From positions 115,789,431 to 115,853,430 of the forward strand of contig CM051459.1 in assembly GCA_028095005.1 (NCBI GenBank): a stretch of 64,000 bases of DNA. The letters are read 5' to 3'. The DNA comes from Rhynchospora pubera (lineage: Eukaryota; Streptophyta; Magnoliopsida; Poales; Cyperaceae). Under the pieces are notes generated by a model. The model was not told the origin of the DNA, searched no databases, and saw nothing but the letters and a program-made list of their open reading frames with translations. Positions within the stretch are counted from its first letter, which is position 1. Each line of letters starts with the position of its first letter. A program made the position numbers and the translations under genes. This document shows, piece after piece, positions 10,679 through 23,234 of the stretch.

Positions 10679-13600
10679 ATGGGGGTCGATTACTACAAGG
10701 TGCTCCAGGTCGACCGGAGCGCCTCCGACGACGACCTCAAGAAGGCCTATCGCAAGCTCGCCATGAAATGGCATCCCGACAAAAACCCATCAAATAAGAA
10801 AGAGGCCGAGGCTAAGTTCAAGCAGATCGCCGAGGCTTACGATGTATGTATATAACCATGTTATGCTTTCTTTGTTTTGTTCGATTTTTGTGATGATCAA
10901 GATGGACATGCGCAGCTGTCCTGGATCGGTGCTTGGTTAGAAACTTGGATGCTAATTTTTTACTTTTGTGATGGGTTTTGAAAGTAACAAGTGTTTTTTG
11001 TAATAGATTCAGTTCGTTTTGTATTGGTGGTACAATGTAGTACTTGAATTCTATTGGGTTTTTTTAGATACTTTTACTTTTTACAAATTATTAGCCATCC
11101 AGGAGCTAAGCATGATATGTTTTATGTTGTAGGTTTTAAGTGATCCGAAGAAGCGTGCGGTTTATGATCAGTATGGCGAGGAGGGGCTCAAAGGGGTGCC
11201 GACATCTGGTTCGGCGGGATCATCTGGTGGGTCCCCATTCTTTAGTGGGGATGGTCCTGGCCCATTCCGGTTCAACCCTAGAAATGCTGATGACGTATTC
11301 GCCGAATTCTTCGGCTTTTCTAGCCCGTTTCCTGGCATGGGGCGGGGTGGGTCGTTCCGCCCTGGGATGTTTCCTGATGACATTTTTGGCCACACCTCTT
11401 TCGGTGGTGGTGAAGGATCAGCTAATCCGCCACGTCCCCAGAAGGCAGCACCGATTGAGAATAGGTTGCTGTGCAGCTTAGAGGACTTGTATAAAGGCGG
11501 CACCAAGAAGATGAAGATCTCCAGGGAGATTCTGGATACCAGTGGGTAAGCACATGCGTTTCTATATTACCCCATTGATGACTACATCGTGGTTGCTATA
11601 GGAAATATCTTTGGCATGCAGTTACTTGTTCATTCACTTATTGTGTTAATAATGGCATTCTTCCCTTAAATAAGTTGCAGTTAGCAAGTAACACTACAGA
11701 AAATTTTCAATCAAAATGTACCATGTCAGGCAGGAAGGCGTAATATTTATAACGACCTAATTTCTATGCAGGCATTGAAATTATACCTATTGTGCTTTTA
11801 TCATCACTAATGTTGGTACTCTTAGTACTTAATAATTCAAAGTAGAAACTTTCGGAAACATTACCATTAGCGAATAAAATGTGAACAATAGGCAGATCGC
11901 ATACAAAGTCTGCGGCAATGAAATCAACCAGGTTTGCAGAGCATGTAGGGAACTCTATTAAAATTCTCAGCTAAAAAATGAATAAGAAATTAGATGTGGA
12001 TTTTTTTGCGAACCAGCAATGCTTGTGTGGTATCCTCTCCATTCCATGTATGGAATATTTTCTTACTGAATCTGATGTGAGAATTATTGACCATTCAGTC
12101 TAAATCATATGCACATTTGTCACATTGTAATGTTGACTGGTACTTGGTAGTTCTAGTACACTGTTTGTAGTAACATTAAATAAATCATAATTTTGTGCTT
12201 TACTTAAAAAAGAGTATCGGTTTCCCTAGTGCCCTGTCCTACTCCTTTTGACTCCAGTTTATCTGATTCAATCTCTGGTTTGCTCTCATTGTTCTTGTAG
12301 GATCGCAGACAATGAGTGCGAACCTCTTCCATATTATTCCCAACTCCTAATGATTTTCTTTTCAGTGATCTTAAGAGAGGTTTGTGCACTAATTGTGCGG
12401 ACCTATTTCTCTTCTGGATTGCATACTCTATTTGCGACTTTCCAAATTTCTTTATTTTGAATTACCCTCGCCTGAAATTCTGATTTTGAATTCCTGAATA
12501 AAATCTAGTTATGATGGTAAGCTGTCCAGGTTTCCACAAGTGGCATAATTTTTGTGAGCTTCCTGGGCTGGGAGCAGGATGACGCACTAGCTTTGGAAAA
12601 GATTGCATGCTATGCTACTGGTTTTAGTAATGAGTTGTTGTAACCTTTCATGCATGCTGTAGGACATCGTTGATGCCTTGTTCATGTTTGGAAGTGTTGT
12701 CATCATGTATGATTGTACTTTAATATATGGGATAAAATACATGATGAAGGGGTGTAGCCTTGTAGGTCTACACGTGTCATAAGTTTTGTGAATTTGCTAG
12801 GCAGGGAGCATGATGATGTACTACCTGTTGGAATAATTACATGCTTTGTTACTACGTAGAAAATTATAAGCTGTTGTAACCTTCTGTGCATAGTGTATTA
12901 CGTCATTCATGGTCTTGTTTAAGTTTGGAAGCGTTGTCATAATGCATGATTGTATTCGTATTAATGGGCATTTAATGCATTTTACATTTTTTTCAAAATT
13001 TAGAAGTATTTTTTTTTATTTTAGAAAATCGTTAATCTGATTAGTTTTGAACCATTCAAAAACAGCAGTTTTCAAAAATCTGAAAAAAAATACTTACAAA
13101 TTTAAAAAAAATATATAAAATTTGTTATGCATGGAGATTTCAATAGGGAGATCGTATTGGACGGTTTGGATTGATCATTTTGAACCAGATCTAGGAGTTT
13201 TTGAGCGCGACATATATATATATATATATATGTCTATAATTAATGGGGTGGTGAGGGTGCTCTTTCCTTTATATTAACTTTACTGTTCATTTATTTATTT
13301 ATTTTTTGGAGGGGTGGGGGTTTGAGAGGATATTTATATGGGTGGTATCTGTGTCTAGGTTCCTTTAATTTCAGAGCCACACAGGCAGGGTCAGGGTCTA
13401 CTGCCAAATGGGTCCAGAAAAATTGATCCCTATTTGAAACAGTAGCAGGTTTGGCTTGGTTGGGGTGATCGACGGGCTTAGGTTTACAAAAATGGGTCAA
13501 TTGATCGGTTTGGGTTGCTTGCTAGAAATTTACCTAATTGAACGAGACATCAACTGGGGTCTGGGTCTGGTTTGTTCATATAGAGGCAACCTGCCAGCAG

Positions 13601-14779
13601 GCCAACTTACCTGTCTATACCTGACTGATCAACCCACAAACTATTGCCACCATGCACATTTTTTTTTTAACATAGTGGCCTTTAAGAGAACAACCTATTC
13701 CATTGAACCGTTAAATTAATTCTTTAGCGCATCCGCGTAAGGCCCATCTGCACGTTTTTGTATGTTACACATGGTTTGCATCAGTGCATATTAAAAATAT
13801 GGTTTTATTTGGGGTATAGTTTAGGAAGCAAGACAGTAGATTTTTGTTGGAAAATAACCAAAATTTACATGGAGATTATGGTATGTTTGTAATGCAAATT
13901 TTTTAAAATTTGAGAATTGCAATAGATTGGAAAAGCTATTTATCCTACTTTTGAGCATATCAGTCTATTGATAGACATTCCAGGCATGGTTACATGACTG
14001 CTGTATGTTGGATATTCGTGATATGGAAAACTGTGTTTTGGTAGTACCTTTTAGTAAATTAACACTTTTTTTTTTAATTGTTGATGGTCCTATGAAGCCT
14101 GATTACATGCATGGTTGGTGTATAATATCGAGTTATTAGAGAGTCTGTTTTCAGGCAACATTTTGGTAATTTTAACTATACCCTATTTGAGCTATTGCCT
14201 AAACTGTTATCTATTTATTAGGAAGAAAATCCGATTGCCTGTTGTCTTTATGCCAGTGGATCAATTCATTATCGGTGTTTAAGCTAAGATTAGTTGGACC
14301 TTTTACTTGGCTTTCTCATTTGCTCTTAAATCTATACCAGGAGAACCGTATCAGTGGAGGAGATCCTCACAATAAATATAAAGCCAGGCTGGAAGAAGGG
14401 CACCAAAATCACTTTCCCTGAGAAAGGCAATGAGGCTCCAGGCGTCATTGCTGCAGATATCGTCTTCATTGTTGACGAGAAGCCGCATGATGTCTTCACC
14501 CGTGAAGGCAATGACCTCATCATGACACAGAAGATCTCTCTAGCTGAGGCCCTGACTGGCTACACTGTGCATGTGACCACACTTGATGGCCGACAGCTGT
14601 CCATACCTGTCAACTCCATAATTCACCTTGTTTATGAGGAGGTTGTTCCTAGAGAGGGCATGCCGATACCAAGAGAGCCTTCTAAAAAGGGTAATTTGAG
14701 AATTAAGTTTAATATTAAGTTTCCCTCTCACCTGACAGCTGAGCAGAAGACAGGCTTGAAAAGGCTGTTGTGTTCTTAG
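10679..14779 (+). CDS. Type II (class B) DnaJ / Hsp40 co-chaperone
   Basis: Hsp70 co-chaperone of the Sis1/DNAJB1 type, probably cytosolic/nuclear. Exons 10679-10843, 11133-11545 and 14341-14779, all GT-AG, give 338 aa. Exon 1 is the J domain with the catalytic HPD at residues 32-34 (MKWHPDKNP); exon 2 finishes it ([16 protein letters not shown]) and adds a Gly/Phe-rich linker (about residues 74-150, with [19 protein letters not shown]) and the start of client-binding domain I. Exon 3 carries domains I/II ([27 protein letters not shown]). No CxxCxGxG zinc fingers, so it is type II rather than type I. No organelle presequence and no ER signal. The start is fixed by MGVDYYKVL, the usual N terminus. 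The gene starts GC-rich; intron 2 is 2.8 kb and repeat-laden. The C terminus lacks a CaaX box. Confidence 0.93.
12518..12955 (+). repeat. Diverged tandem duplication inside the Hsp40 intron 2
   Basis: Two adjacent copies of about 210-220 bp, roughly 12518-12735 and 12755-12955. They share blocks such as GTTTGGAAGTGTTGTCAT / GTTTGGAAGCGTTGTCAT and GTTGTAACCTT. Non-coding. Confidence 0.7.
12973..13235. mobile_element. Remnant of a TA-flanked long-TIR element
   Basis: AT-rich sequence with the internal blocks seen in the complete elements at 18715 and 19135 (TTACATTTTTTTC, TTTTCAAAAATCTGA, GAGATTTCAATA, ACGGTTTGGATTGA) and ending in a (TA)n run. The left terminus is not recognisable. It lies in Hsp40 intron 2. 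Confidence 0.5.
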
Positions 14780-17012
14780 ATGGGGTTCAGTTGAAAAAGG
14801 CAGGTTAAGTAATAGAAAGAATAGTCTTTCTGTTGTTGTTGTGTATATTTATAGTTAGGTTTAATGCTCAGTGGTAGAGTTTTTAGGCTGGATGTGCCTG
14901 TTTTAAGTTAAATCGAGATTTAATCTTTATTTTTGGGATAATAGAATCGAGTTCAATAGAGGCTTTTGTGTATCTCTTGAGCCTTTTTGAGCATTGTTTG
15001 TTTGGTCAATAGAATGCATTGTGTGATTACATATGCATTGCTTAGGTCCACTTTCTTTGCTCTTTTCCTGAGATATTTTTATGAGGCATCAAGGGCTTGA
15101 GGGAGTCTAAAACCCCTACCCAGAAGTGCCAAGTATTAGTGACTTGTGTGGTAGCTTTTTGGTTTGGCCTCCTTTAATAGGATTCATATAATTCTCTTGC
15201 ATTGCCAATTTGTAATGTAGAAGACGTATGGTACGGTGATTTTACATGAATAACAAAAAGTTTTACCCCGTGGGTTTGAAACAGCGGAATTTTACAATTC
15301 ATTTGGGATTCCAAATTTGATGAGATTTGATAGCTTTGCAATGAGATCTGTGCACCTGTGTTATAAACTTATAGGGAAGTTTCAACGCCTAGACAAACCT
15401 AGATTTATATTTTATAAACGTTAGTGCTAGAATTTATATCAAGCCTTCGGCGCTGTGTATTGAAGCTTCTGTTGTGAGGAAGAGGATAAGCATCCAATTG
15501 GGCTCCCTCCAAAAGTTCTCTTACAAAATTTAGAGTGGATTCTGTAGATCAAATAAGATGTGTTATGTTTGCTGGAAACTTTAGAAAGGGGTTGATTAAT
15601 AAATTATTTAGGTGCATTAGCACGTTCTAAACGGAAATAATAATGATGCTAAATTGGGTCTGATAGATACGGTAGATGCTTTGTGCATACAGTATTAGTT
15701 ATACTTTTGTGAGACACAAGCTATCTATGTGTTTTTGAACCACTAGATAGCTATCAATATGATATTTCTTAGTTAGCTTATGTAACAAATTCTGAGATCT
15801 AAACATAATCAGTACCGCTGAGGCCTCATTATGATGTGTTGCAACAACCAAGAAAAATCTAGACTAATTATGCATCAACTGGATTCTTAAATCTAGAATA
15901 AGAATCAACTTTCTTGATCTGGACAGCCTTCTTTTGAGGAGTTTATCACTCCTCCGGCTCCTCTCTCCGCCACTGAATTGTAGTTTTAAATTTCGATCTA
16001 TTATCAAACAGGCTTTTAGGGTTGTCATACTATAGGTAGATAAATGTAATTACGAAAAAAGTAGACTTAGGAAAGCAATACAAAACAAACAAAAGTTTGC
16101 GAGTATTTGGATAATGAAAAGAATAAACCGGACAAAAAAGTATATACGCGCATTACTCCTCTATTCAGAACAAAACAATATATATTGACAAGCCAATTCA
16201 TTTTAAAATTTAGAACAAGCACAGTATACAATACTAAATGCACAAAAAAAAAAAAAAACTTGCCGGAAACTTTTTCTACATAAGTCGGGTCTGTGAAAGG
16301 GTAAAAAAACCAAAGAATATGAAGATACTCACCAAATAAATTTAATATTAATAAGAATATTTCTTCAACAAAATTGAAATTTGTCTAAAAAATTATATAA
16401 GTCTCCTTTTGTTTTGTTTTTCGTTTAAAGAACAATGCAAGTGAACCCTTATGACATCTGGCGCATAGTTTCGCTAAGCGCACACAGAAAATACAACTGT
16501 TAGCTATGGTAGCTAGAAAGAGAATCAGGCGAAAGATATAGGCACTTCTCAGAAGAAATGGTCACCTACAGCTAATTAAATAAAAGCAAATTCCAACATA
16601 ATTGCCTAGATGCACCCTTAAATTTACAAGAACATACGATTGAGTTTGTCCGATAGCTGCTCATGTACAAATGTATACGAACTGCTAGTTATTACGATAA
16701 ACACACCTTCTATTAGTTTTATTTTATATGCTTTGAAAATAGGAAAAAAAAAAGAAATCTCCACAAAATTTTGGAAACAAAATGCATCCTTTGAGAAAAT
16801 GTATATTATCAAACAATTTTTATATAATAAGAATACAAAAGTTCTTTGCTGATTAAGGAACATCCGTCCATCACATCTGACCAAACTTATTGAGTTCTCA
16901 GATTAATCAGATAAAAAGTGGTTAATGGAATATATACTCCTACTCATTGCTAGAGTAACCAGCACACATCAATCCAAGAACAACATCAAGCCACGTTGCC
17001 AGCTGGTTTCAA
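14780..17012. other. Intergenic, no gene
   Basis: The 3' untranslated region of the Hsp40 gene presumably occupies the first few hundred bases. The rest shows no supported coding region; short frames near 16640 are AT-rich and overlap each other on both strands. Confidence 0.5.
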
Positions 17013-17019
17013 TATAAAT
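17013..17019 (+). promoter_or_regulatory. TATA box of the 17.1-kb small gene
   Basis: TATAAAT in CAATATAAATTC, 90 bp upstream of the start codon. Confidence 0.5.
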
Positions 17020-17108
17020 TCATATACCATGTTACCCATTCAACCCTACTGTTACAAAATTGAGACCCTTTCTTCCAAATTAAAAAAATTTCATACATTT
17101 CATTAGTC

Positions 17109-17507
17109 ATGTCTAGCTCCAAGCGTAGAAACAGATCCATATGTCAAACATCAACAATCATAGCAGCAAATCTTGTAAGAGCATCATCTTTTATCCTTGC
17201 TAAGATGACTCTTGGGTCAACACAAGTCAACTCTGGCATGAACCAAGGATTTTGTGCACATAGCCCGGTCATTCAGTCAGTTTCGGGGCCTCGAAATATG
17301 CAGTATACGGAGGCGGCAGGGTCTCATGCGACTTCCTATGTGAAGGAGCCTGAAAAAGTAGAAGGTGTCGATGCACGGGCCAAGAAGTACATAGAGAAGG
17401 TTCGCAAGAAACACTGTTCTGATGGAGCAGTCAAGGATTACATGGCGAACTGTATCCCTCCGCCGCCTGTTGGAAAGCGGGTTTCTTATTATGCATACTC
17501 TCGTTAA
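17109..17507 (+). CDS. Small plant protein of unknown function (paralogue 1), VDxRAxxYI motif
   Basis: 132 aa, single exon, no signal peptide or membrane segment. Residues about 19-35 (AANLVRASSFILAKMTL) form an amphipathic block nearly repeated in the gene at 35.0 kb. A variable middle follows, then GVDARAKKYIEKVRKKH (about residues 86-102) and a Pro-rich tail IPPPPVGKRVSYYAY. The VDARAxxYIxxVR core resembles the C-terminal helix of DUF761-type plant proteins (VDxxAEEFIxxF), but the relationship is a suggestion only and the biochemical role is unknown. Homology with the 35.0-kb gene in both conserved blocks, plus a TATA box 90 bp upstream, makes it a real gene. Confidence 0.82.
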   Translation: MSSSKRRNRSICQTSTIIAANLVRASSFILAKMTLGSTQVNSGMNQGFCAHSPVIQSVSGPRNMQYTEAAGSHATSYVKEPEKVEGVDARAKKYIEKVRKKHCSDGAVKDYMANCIPPPPVGKRVSYYAYSR

Positions 17508-17970
17508 TTAGCTTTTAGATATTTAAGAGTAAATTTGATCATCATCAAATAACAAGTTAATTTGTGCAGTATGTGCAAATGTACGCTGTGTGATATTATT
17601 CTGTGTCAACTGGAACAATTTGTTCCTTGCCATGTATAAATGTACCTTGGTATATATACCTGATTAGAATAATGGTTGTTGATGATGTTCTTCAGATTTT
17701 GTTTTGGAAAAAAAAATCTATTGGGAAAAAATGTTTTCAAATATGCGACAATTTTTTAAATAAATTTTATTCAAGATTTTTAAACATAAATATCTTTTTC
17801 AAAACACGGAGTAGGTACGTGATTGTAAATAATAGGATTAAATCTACAGAAATTAATAACAAATAGACAAAATTAATACGCATCAACAGCATCTCTTATA
17901 AAAGATCTGAGCTGTTAAATCAAATTATATGACAAATAAAAAAAATCTCTTATTAAAGAGATAGAAACAT

Positions 17971-18066
17971 AACAATTTGTCCAATTAAAAAGCATAAAAA
18001 AATAAATCGTCGTAAATCCAATTTGTCCAATTAAAAAGCAAAAAAAAAAAAAATAAATCGTCGTAA
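17971..18066. repeat. 47-bp tandem duplication
   Basis: Two adjacent copies starting CAATTTGTCCAATTAAAAAG and ending AAATCGTCGTAAATC, differing mainly in the A-run length. Confidence 0.8.
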
Positions 18067-18672
18067 ATCGAAACCGTAGAACATAGTAATTGATGCGACA
18101 AGGCTAAAGAGTTTGGAGTCTTAATTATTTTATGCATTATAAATTGGAAAGAAAAGAAAGGGAAAAGGGCTATCTAAGTCTTTTAAGCCCTTATCAGATT
18201 ATCAAATGTAGGTTTTCTATCTCAAACTAATCACGTATGTATACTGCATATCACGGTTGCTAAAGACAAAAACAAAATATTAAAATATATATATATATAT
18301 ATATATGGTCCGGATATGGGAGTGTGCTTTCCACTGTTCCAATTATATATGAACCTGACATTAGCGGAGTCAGAAATTGTTCGTAGGGGACAAATTGGCT
18401 ATTCATATTTAAATAATTTGCGTATCACAGCGGGGACAAACCATGTTCTCCAATCGGTGTGTGGTGTAACACGAATTATTTTTTTTAATCGTGTTGTGAC
18501 GAGTGGTGAAAAAAGACAACACGACACACATTATGACATGATCATGTCGTGTTAGTCCTGTCAAATCATGTCAGAATTTTTTTATTTTATAATAATAATT
18601 TATTAAAAATTGTTAAATTATTAAAATAGAGGGAAAAATATTATTGCAATTTATTTGATTATTGTACAAATT

Positions 18673-18714
<42 letters not shown>

Positions 18715-18718
<4 letters not shown>

Positions 18719-19124
18719 GATTGCTAAAATGTTATGCATAGCACGGATGCCCTTCGTGCTACGGATTCGTTCTTGCATTTCATGCTTCAAACAACCGATC
18801 CAAACCGTTCATTATCTTCTTCATATTGAAATCTCATTAGAAACCAAATTTTACATTTTTTTGAATTTTTTTACTATTTTTCTCATATTTTTTAAAATAC
18901 TTAATTAATCTAATAAATTCTGGACCCTTCAATAACAATGATTTTCAAAAATCTGAGAAAAATAGTAAAAAAATTTAAAAAAATGTAAAATTTGATTTCA
19001 AATGAGATTTCAATATATAGAAGATAATGAACGGTTTAGATCGGTTGTTTGAAACATGAAATGCAATAACGAATCCGTAGCACGAAGTGCATCCGTACTA
19101 TGCATAGTATTTTAGCAATCCTCT
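18715..19124. mobile_element. TA-flanked long-TIR element, copy 1
   Basis: 410 bp starting AGAGGATTGCTAAAATG and ending with the near-complement TATTTTAGCAATCCTCT. The two halves are inverted copies (ACCGATCCAAACCGTTCATT near 18793; AATGAACGGTTTAGATCGGT near 19027). It lies inside (TA)n runs, so a TA target duplication is possible but undefinable. No coding capacity. Confidence 0.8.
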
Positions 19125-19134
19125 ATATATATAT

Positions 19135-19533
19135 AGAGGTGAGCTAAAATGCTATAGATGGCAATGCCATAGACGTCTTTTTTAGTCATTTTTTGAAAAT
19201 TTGAAATTCAATCAGTTAATCCAAACCGTTTAAATTGATCACCATATTGAAATACCATTGAAGACCAAATTTTACATTTTTTTTTATTTTTTTTGCAATT
19301 TATTTTGATATGTTCAAATTTGAGGGTCTGAAATACTCCAATTATAATGTTTTTTTAAAAATATCATAATAAATAGCAGAAAAATTCGAAAAAATATAAA
19401 ATTTGGTCTCCAAGGGTATTTTAATATGGTGAACAACTTGAACGGTTTGGATTGAGCATTTGAATTTTGGATCTCGAAAAACGATTCTATGGCACGGGAC
19501 CCTCTGTGCCATTTATGGCACATTAGCCATTCT
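19135..19533. mobile_element. TA-flanked long-TIR element, copy 2
   Basis: About 399 bp, starting AGAGGTGAGCTAAAATGC and immediately following copy 1 across a short (TA)n spacer. The halves are inverted copies (ATCCAAACCGTTTAAATTG and CTTGAACGGTTTGGATT), more diverged from each other than in copy 1. Flanked by (TA)n. Confidence 0.72.
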
Positions 19534-20046
19534 ATATATATATATATATATATACACAATATTGTCGAAATATATTTGTTAAAATATTAATCGATGATTT
19601 TACTTTTTTTTTCTAACGTATTTGTTTGTTGCTTGAATAGATAAAAAAAAACAAATTGTTTAAAAAAATAATTTAAAAGAGCCAATATTGATATTTATGA
19701 GTTACTAAGTATGATATTATTTTTGGTAATGTTAAAATTTAAATTCGTATTGTCTTGTTGTATTAGTTCGTATTCGTATCATGTTGCGTATTGAGTCGTG
19801 TGGTGTCAATTCGCGTTAATTTTTCAAGTTTCTCAACACGACAATACCACGATCATATCGTGCTAATTCCGTACTTGTGTCGTGTCGTGCTAACACGTTC
19901 TTGTCATGTCATTTTGAAGAATCATATGCCCTCGTCAGCCCCTATGTAGCTCCGCCTCTGATGAACTATACATATTATTCGAGAAAACAAAATAAAAAGA
20001 AGAAAGAAGAAGAATGGTATCATCTTGAACTACTATTTTAAGAAGA

Positions 20047-20462
20047 ATAGAGTTACAATACCCACAATTCGAATGCCCCAAATACTCACAAACTCACTTT
20101 TTGATTATTTTTTTCAAATATAAAATTCATATATGAAATTAAAATCATAGATCTTGTTCAATTTGATGATGTGTTTTCATATAAGTTTTGTACATTTTGA
20201 AGTTTGTTTGATATACTCAATCAAGATATTGAATAATAAACTAATTAGGTTAAATTAATTCTAATATGTTCATTTTTAGCCTCTTGATCAATTATTAAAA
20301 AAACTTCAAAATTTATAAAACTTATATGAAAATGTATCGCTCGTTATATCAAATAAGTTTAAAAATTTAGATTCGAAATTTAAATTTTATATTTTAAAAA
20401 AAATAAAAAAATGAGTTTTAGAACATTGAAAGTATTTAAATTGTAGACAGTAGAACCCTCTT
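20047..20462. mobile_element. Degenerate palindromic element, family A relative
   Basis: Shares with the 1968-2384 element the centre (CTTGATCA, CTTCAAAATTTATAA, inverted on the other side) and similar size. The ends are poorly conserved. Confidence 0.55.
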
Positions 20463-20773
20463 CTTTTTTAGAATTAACCATTTATTCTCTCATCCTCATT
20501 CCCCCGGATCTCATTAAGGCACGTGAATACCGTTTTTCTTCTATTTCCATAAACAATTTCAAATACCGATAATTAAATGATTGAAGGTGGTCTGTACTTC
20601 CTTGATAGCATTATTAATTGACAAGAGGAGTTACCGAATGTCATTTGGTATTACGTGCGGCCGTGCGCATAAATGAAATCCATAGATCATTGATGTGCAT
20701 GTGTATCATCTCATGAAAAGAAACAATTAAATGAATAAAACAAATTAGTTTCCTTTTTCATTTTTAAGTTTTA

Positions 20774-20917
20774 GGCTCCGTTTGGATTTCATTTGGAAAG
20801 AAGAAAAGAAGAGAATAAGGAAATGAATTTATTATAAACAATCCAAACTCTTCACAAAATTATACATTTTCTAATACTTCTTTCTTTCCTTCTTCCCACA
20901 TCTTATCCAAACAGAGC
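20774..20917. mobile_element. Tourist-like MITE, copy 3
   Basis: 144 bp, left TIR GGCTCCGTTTGGAT, right end ATCCAAACAGAGC, internal CCAAACTCTTCACAAA block. Confidence 0.82.
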
Positions 20918-21213
20918 GATATTTAGAATTTTCACAGTTGTCCATAGGGAGAGGGCATACTATTTCAAGTATTTCAGGTTTAATTTTTGAGAGCTGAAAA
21001 TATTTTATTTTATTTTAATAATCAGGTCTGATGAGAGAAATTTATGATACTTTTCAATTCTATCTTCCTCCCATTAATTCCTTGCAGCCTATCTGGTTTT
21101 TCTAAATTCATGTTTTTTCTTTGCTTTGTGTTCCCCCGTATTGCCAAAGAAAGAAAGAAACGGTCATCTGAACTGAGCAAAATGCTTATTTTCGAAAGAT
21201 CCGTGGTCCTAAG

Positions 21214-21501
21214 CAGGGCTGTCAAACGTTTAAGATGGAACAGAAATCTATCATTTCGTTTCCATTTCGTTTCAAAATACGAAACAAAAAATTATTCCAT
21301 TTCCGTTCCATTTCGTTAAACGGAACGGAAATTTCACTTCCACATTCATTTTACATTGAAATTTCTCATTTCAGCGTTCCGTTTCCGTTTCCGTTTCCGT
21401 TTTTGTTTTCTGAAAGTGAAACAACTTTTCCTTCCACTTCTGTTCCGTTTCGGACGGAACGAAACGGAAATGTACGAAACGACGGTATATTGACAGCGCT
21501 A
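21214..21501. mobile_element. Non-autonomous hAT (Ac/Ds-like) element
   Basis: 288 bp with TIRs CAGGGCTGTCAA / TTGACAGCGCTA and a perfect 8-bp target duplication GTCCTAAG at 21206-21213 and 21502-21509. The interior is full of CCGTTT/AAACGG and GGAACGGAA motifs; AAACGG is the known subterminal binding motif of Ac transposase. The reading frames over it are a by-product of these repeats. Confidence 0.92.
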
Positions 21502-21923
21502 GTCCTAAGGCATGAAAAGATAGAAAAGAAGACTATCACACCATTCACACTTGCTTTCCGGGTTTATAAATATAGAATAGAGAAAGAGGCAAGCCGCACG
21601 TTTCAACATTGTATATTATTTTAAGATAAGAAGGTTAATTTATAAGAACGTTTCAACATTATGAATTACTTAATTTTAGTGACTGAATTTTAGTAATTAT
21701 CAAATTTTAGTCATTCAGTCAAAAATTTTCTTCTAAAATATAAAACTTCTAATTTAAAATTTAAATTGTTCCCTTCCGCTATCATTATGGATGGAAAATT
21801 GATAGAGCGATTAAATTTGAATAATTATTGGAATTTTGTGAATAAATCGGATAATTAAATTTTAGTTTAAAGTCAATAGCATATCAAATTTAGTAATCTC
21901 TAAAAAGCTAACATTATTTAAAA

Positions 21924-23234
21924 GGGTTAATTAGATTTATCCCACTGTAAAAATTTAAAATTAGTAAAATGTCATCACTAAATGACAAATTAGTCTTAAA
22001 CCATTATAAAGTAGTAAAAATTATTTTTATGCCGTTGAAAAATTAATTTGCCAATTGTACCTTTTTAAATATGTCAATGCAAAAACTTGAAATTTGAAAT
22101 ATGCCATTACTAACTACAAATTAGTTTTATGCCACTAAATAAATTTGAAATTAGAAAAATTCAATCACTAAATGACAAATTATTTTTATGCTGAAAAATA
22201 ATAAAAAATATTTCTATACCATTGACCGATTGATACAATTATTATGCTCTTCTAAACTACAAATATCCTTTCCCTGTCACCGCCTCTGTCCTAAGTTTGG
22301 ACCTCTCGATTTCTTTGAAATTTCACGCCTCGCTACATATTTAAATGAAGAAAAGGGATAAATAGCACAAATTAAGTATGAAAAGACGTGAAAAGTTTAA
22401 AGGATGAATAGCATATCAATTGTACAATTAGGGGCGTCAAACGTGGTAAAAAAACCACGGAAACCAGCCATAACGTTACCGTTCCACATAAAAAGGGTAA
22501 AAACTAGTCATGTCACTTACCGTTCCGTTTATTAAACGAAATAGATTTATGTTCCATCAACCGTTCCACTTACCGTTTTCTATTGAAATAGTCATTTTCA
22601 GTACTTTATTTATTGATAACAGTAGTATAAACAACTGTGCCACACACTGTTCTATTTACAGTACAATTTCTGGTGTCATTTACCGTTCCATTTCGGTTAA
22701 ATGAAACGGCATAACGGTAAATGGCGTACCGTTAACATCCTGTGTACAATTATTTTATCATCAAGTGACGTGAAAAGTTTTTGATTTTATATGTTGTACC
22801 TGTTAAATTTATTAAATTTTAAATTAAGAACGAACGTAGATATAGTCAACAGGCAACTTTTAATATTTTATATTGACATAACATGAAGCATATAATTTTG
22901 AATTTTGAATCTATTACTTTTTATAGTTCAAAGATGTGAGGTTGTTAATTGCCATATTCGGTATCCCATGTTATTTTTTCCCTTTCACCATAGAGACCAA
23001 AATTACGGAGGGAAGAAGAGGAAGATGAATAATTTAATTAGGGTAATTTGGGAATTTTCTAAAATAATGACAGATTTGGTGATGGTGTTTATGGAATTTA
23101 TTATGTTTTTTAGAGAAAATAATGACATAAAACTAATTTAAGCAAATTTGTAGTGGTATAAATCTAATTAGTAATTTAGCAATGACATTTCTCAAATTAA
23201 TTGCTTTTTGCAGCGGCATAAATCTAATTATTCC
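21924..23234. mobile_element. Mutator-like non-autonomous element with nested hAT
   Basis: 1311 bp flanked by a perfect 9-bp duplication TATTTAAAA (21915-21923, 23235-23243), the size typical of Mutator-like elements. The left end GGGTTAATTAGATTTATCCC and the reverse complement of the right end GGAATAATTAGATTTATGCC are inverted repeats that extend inward with TGTCATNNCTAAAT-type blocks. No transposase frame. It carries the hAT MITE at 22429-22742. Confidence 0.82.
22429..22742. mobile_element. Non-autonomous hAT (Ac/Ds-like) element, nested
   Basis: 314 bp, left end TAGGGGCGTCAAACG, right end CGTTAACATCCTG, flanked by the perfect 8-bp duplication TGTACAAT (22421-22428, 22743-22750). Interior rich in TACCGTTCC/AACGGTA motifs. 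It lies inside the Mutator-like element, so it inserted later. Confidence 0.9.

Larger units (their letters stand above)
18357..19963. mobile_element. Putative hAT-like element carrying two nested elements
   Basis: The left edge CATTAGCGGAGTCAG and the reverse complement of the right edge CAGAGGCGGAGCTAC resemble the terminal repeat common in plant hAT elements. Inside both ends lie repeats of GTGTCGTG / CACGACAC-type motifs in opposite orientation. The middle is occupied by two palindromic elements (18715-19124 and 19135-19533). A target duplication is not clear (ATGAACCT versus ATGAACTA at best), so the outer boundaries are tentative. Confidence 0.45.

Noticed and set aside
11140..11506. 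Alternative frames of 112-113 codons over Hsp40 exon 2
   Set aside because: Shadows of the real exon, whose frame matches the J domain and client-binding domain.
21044..21624. Overlapping frames of 91 and 129 codons with repetitive FPFPFP content
   Set aside because: They overlap the hAT MITE and come from its CCGTTT repeats.
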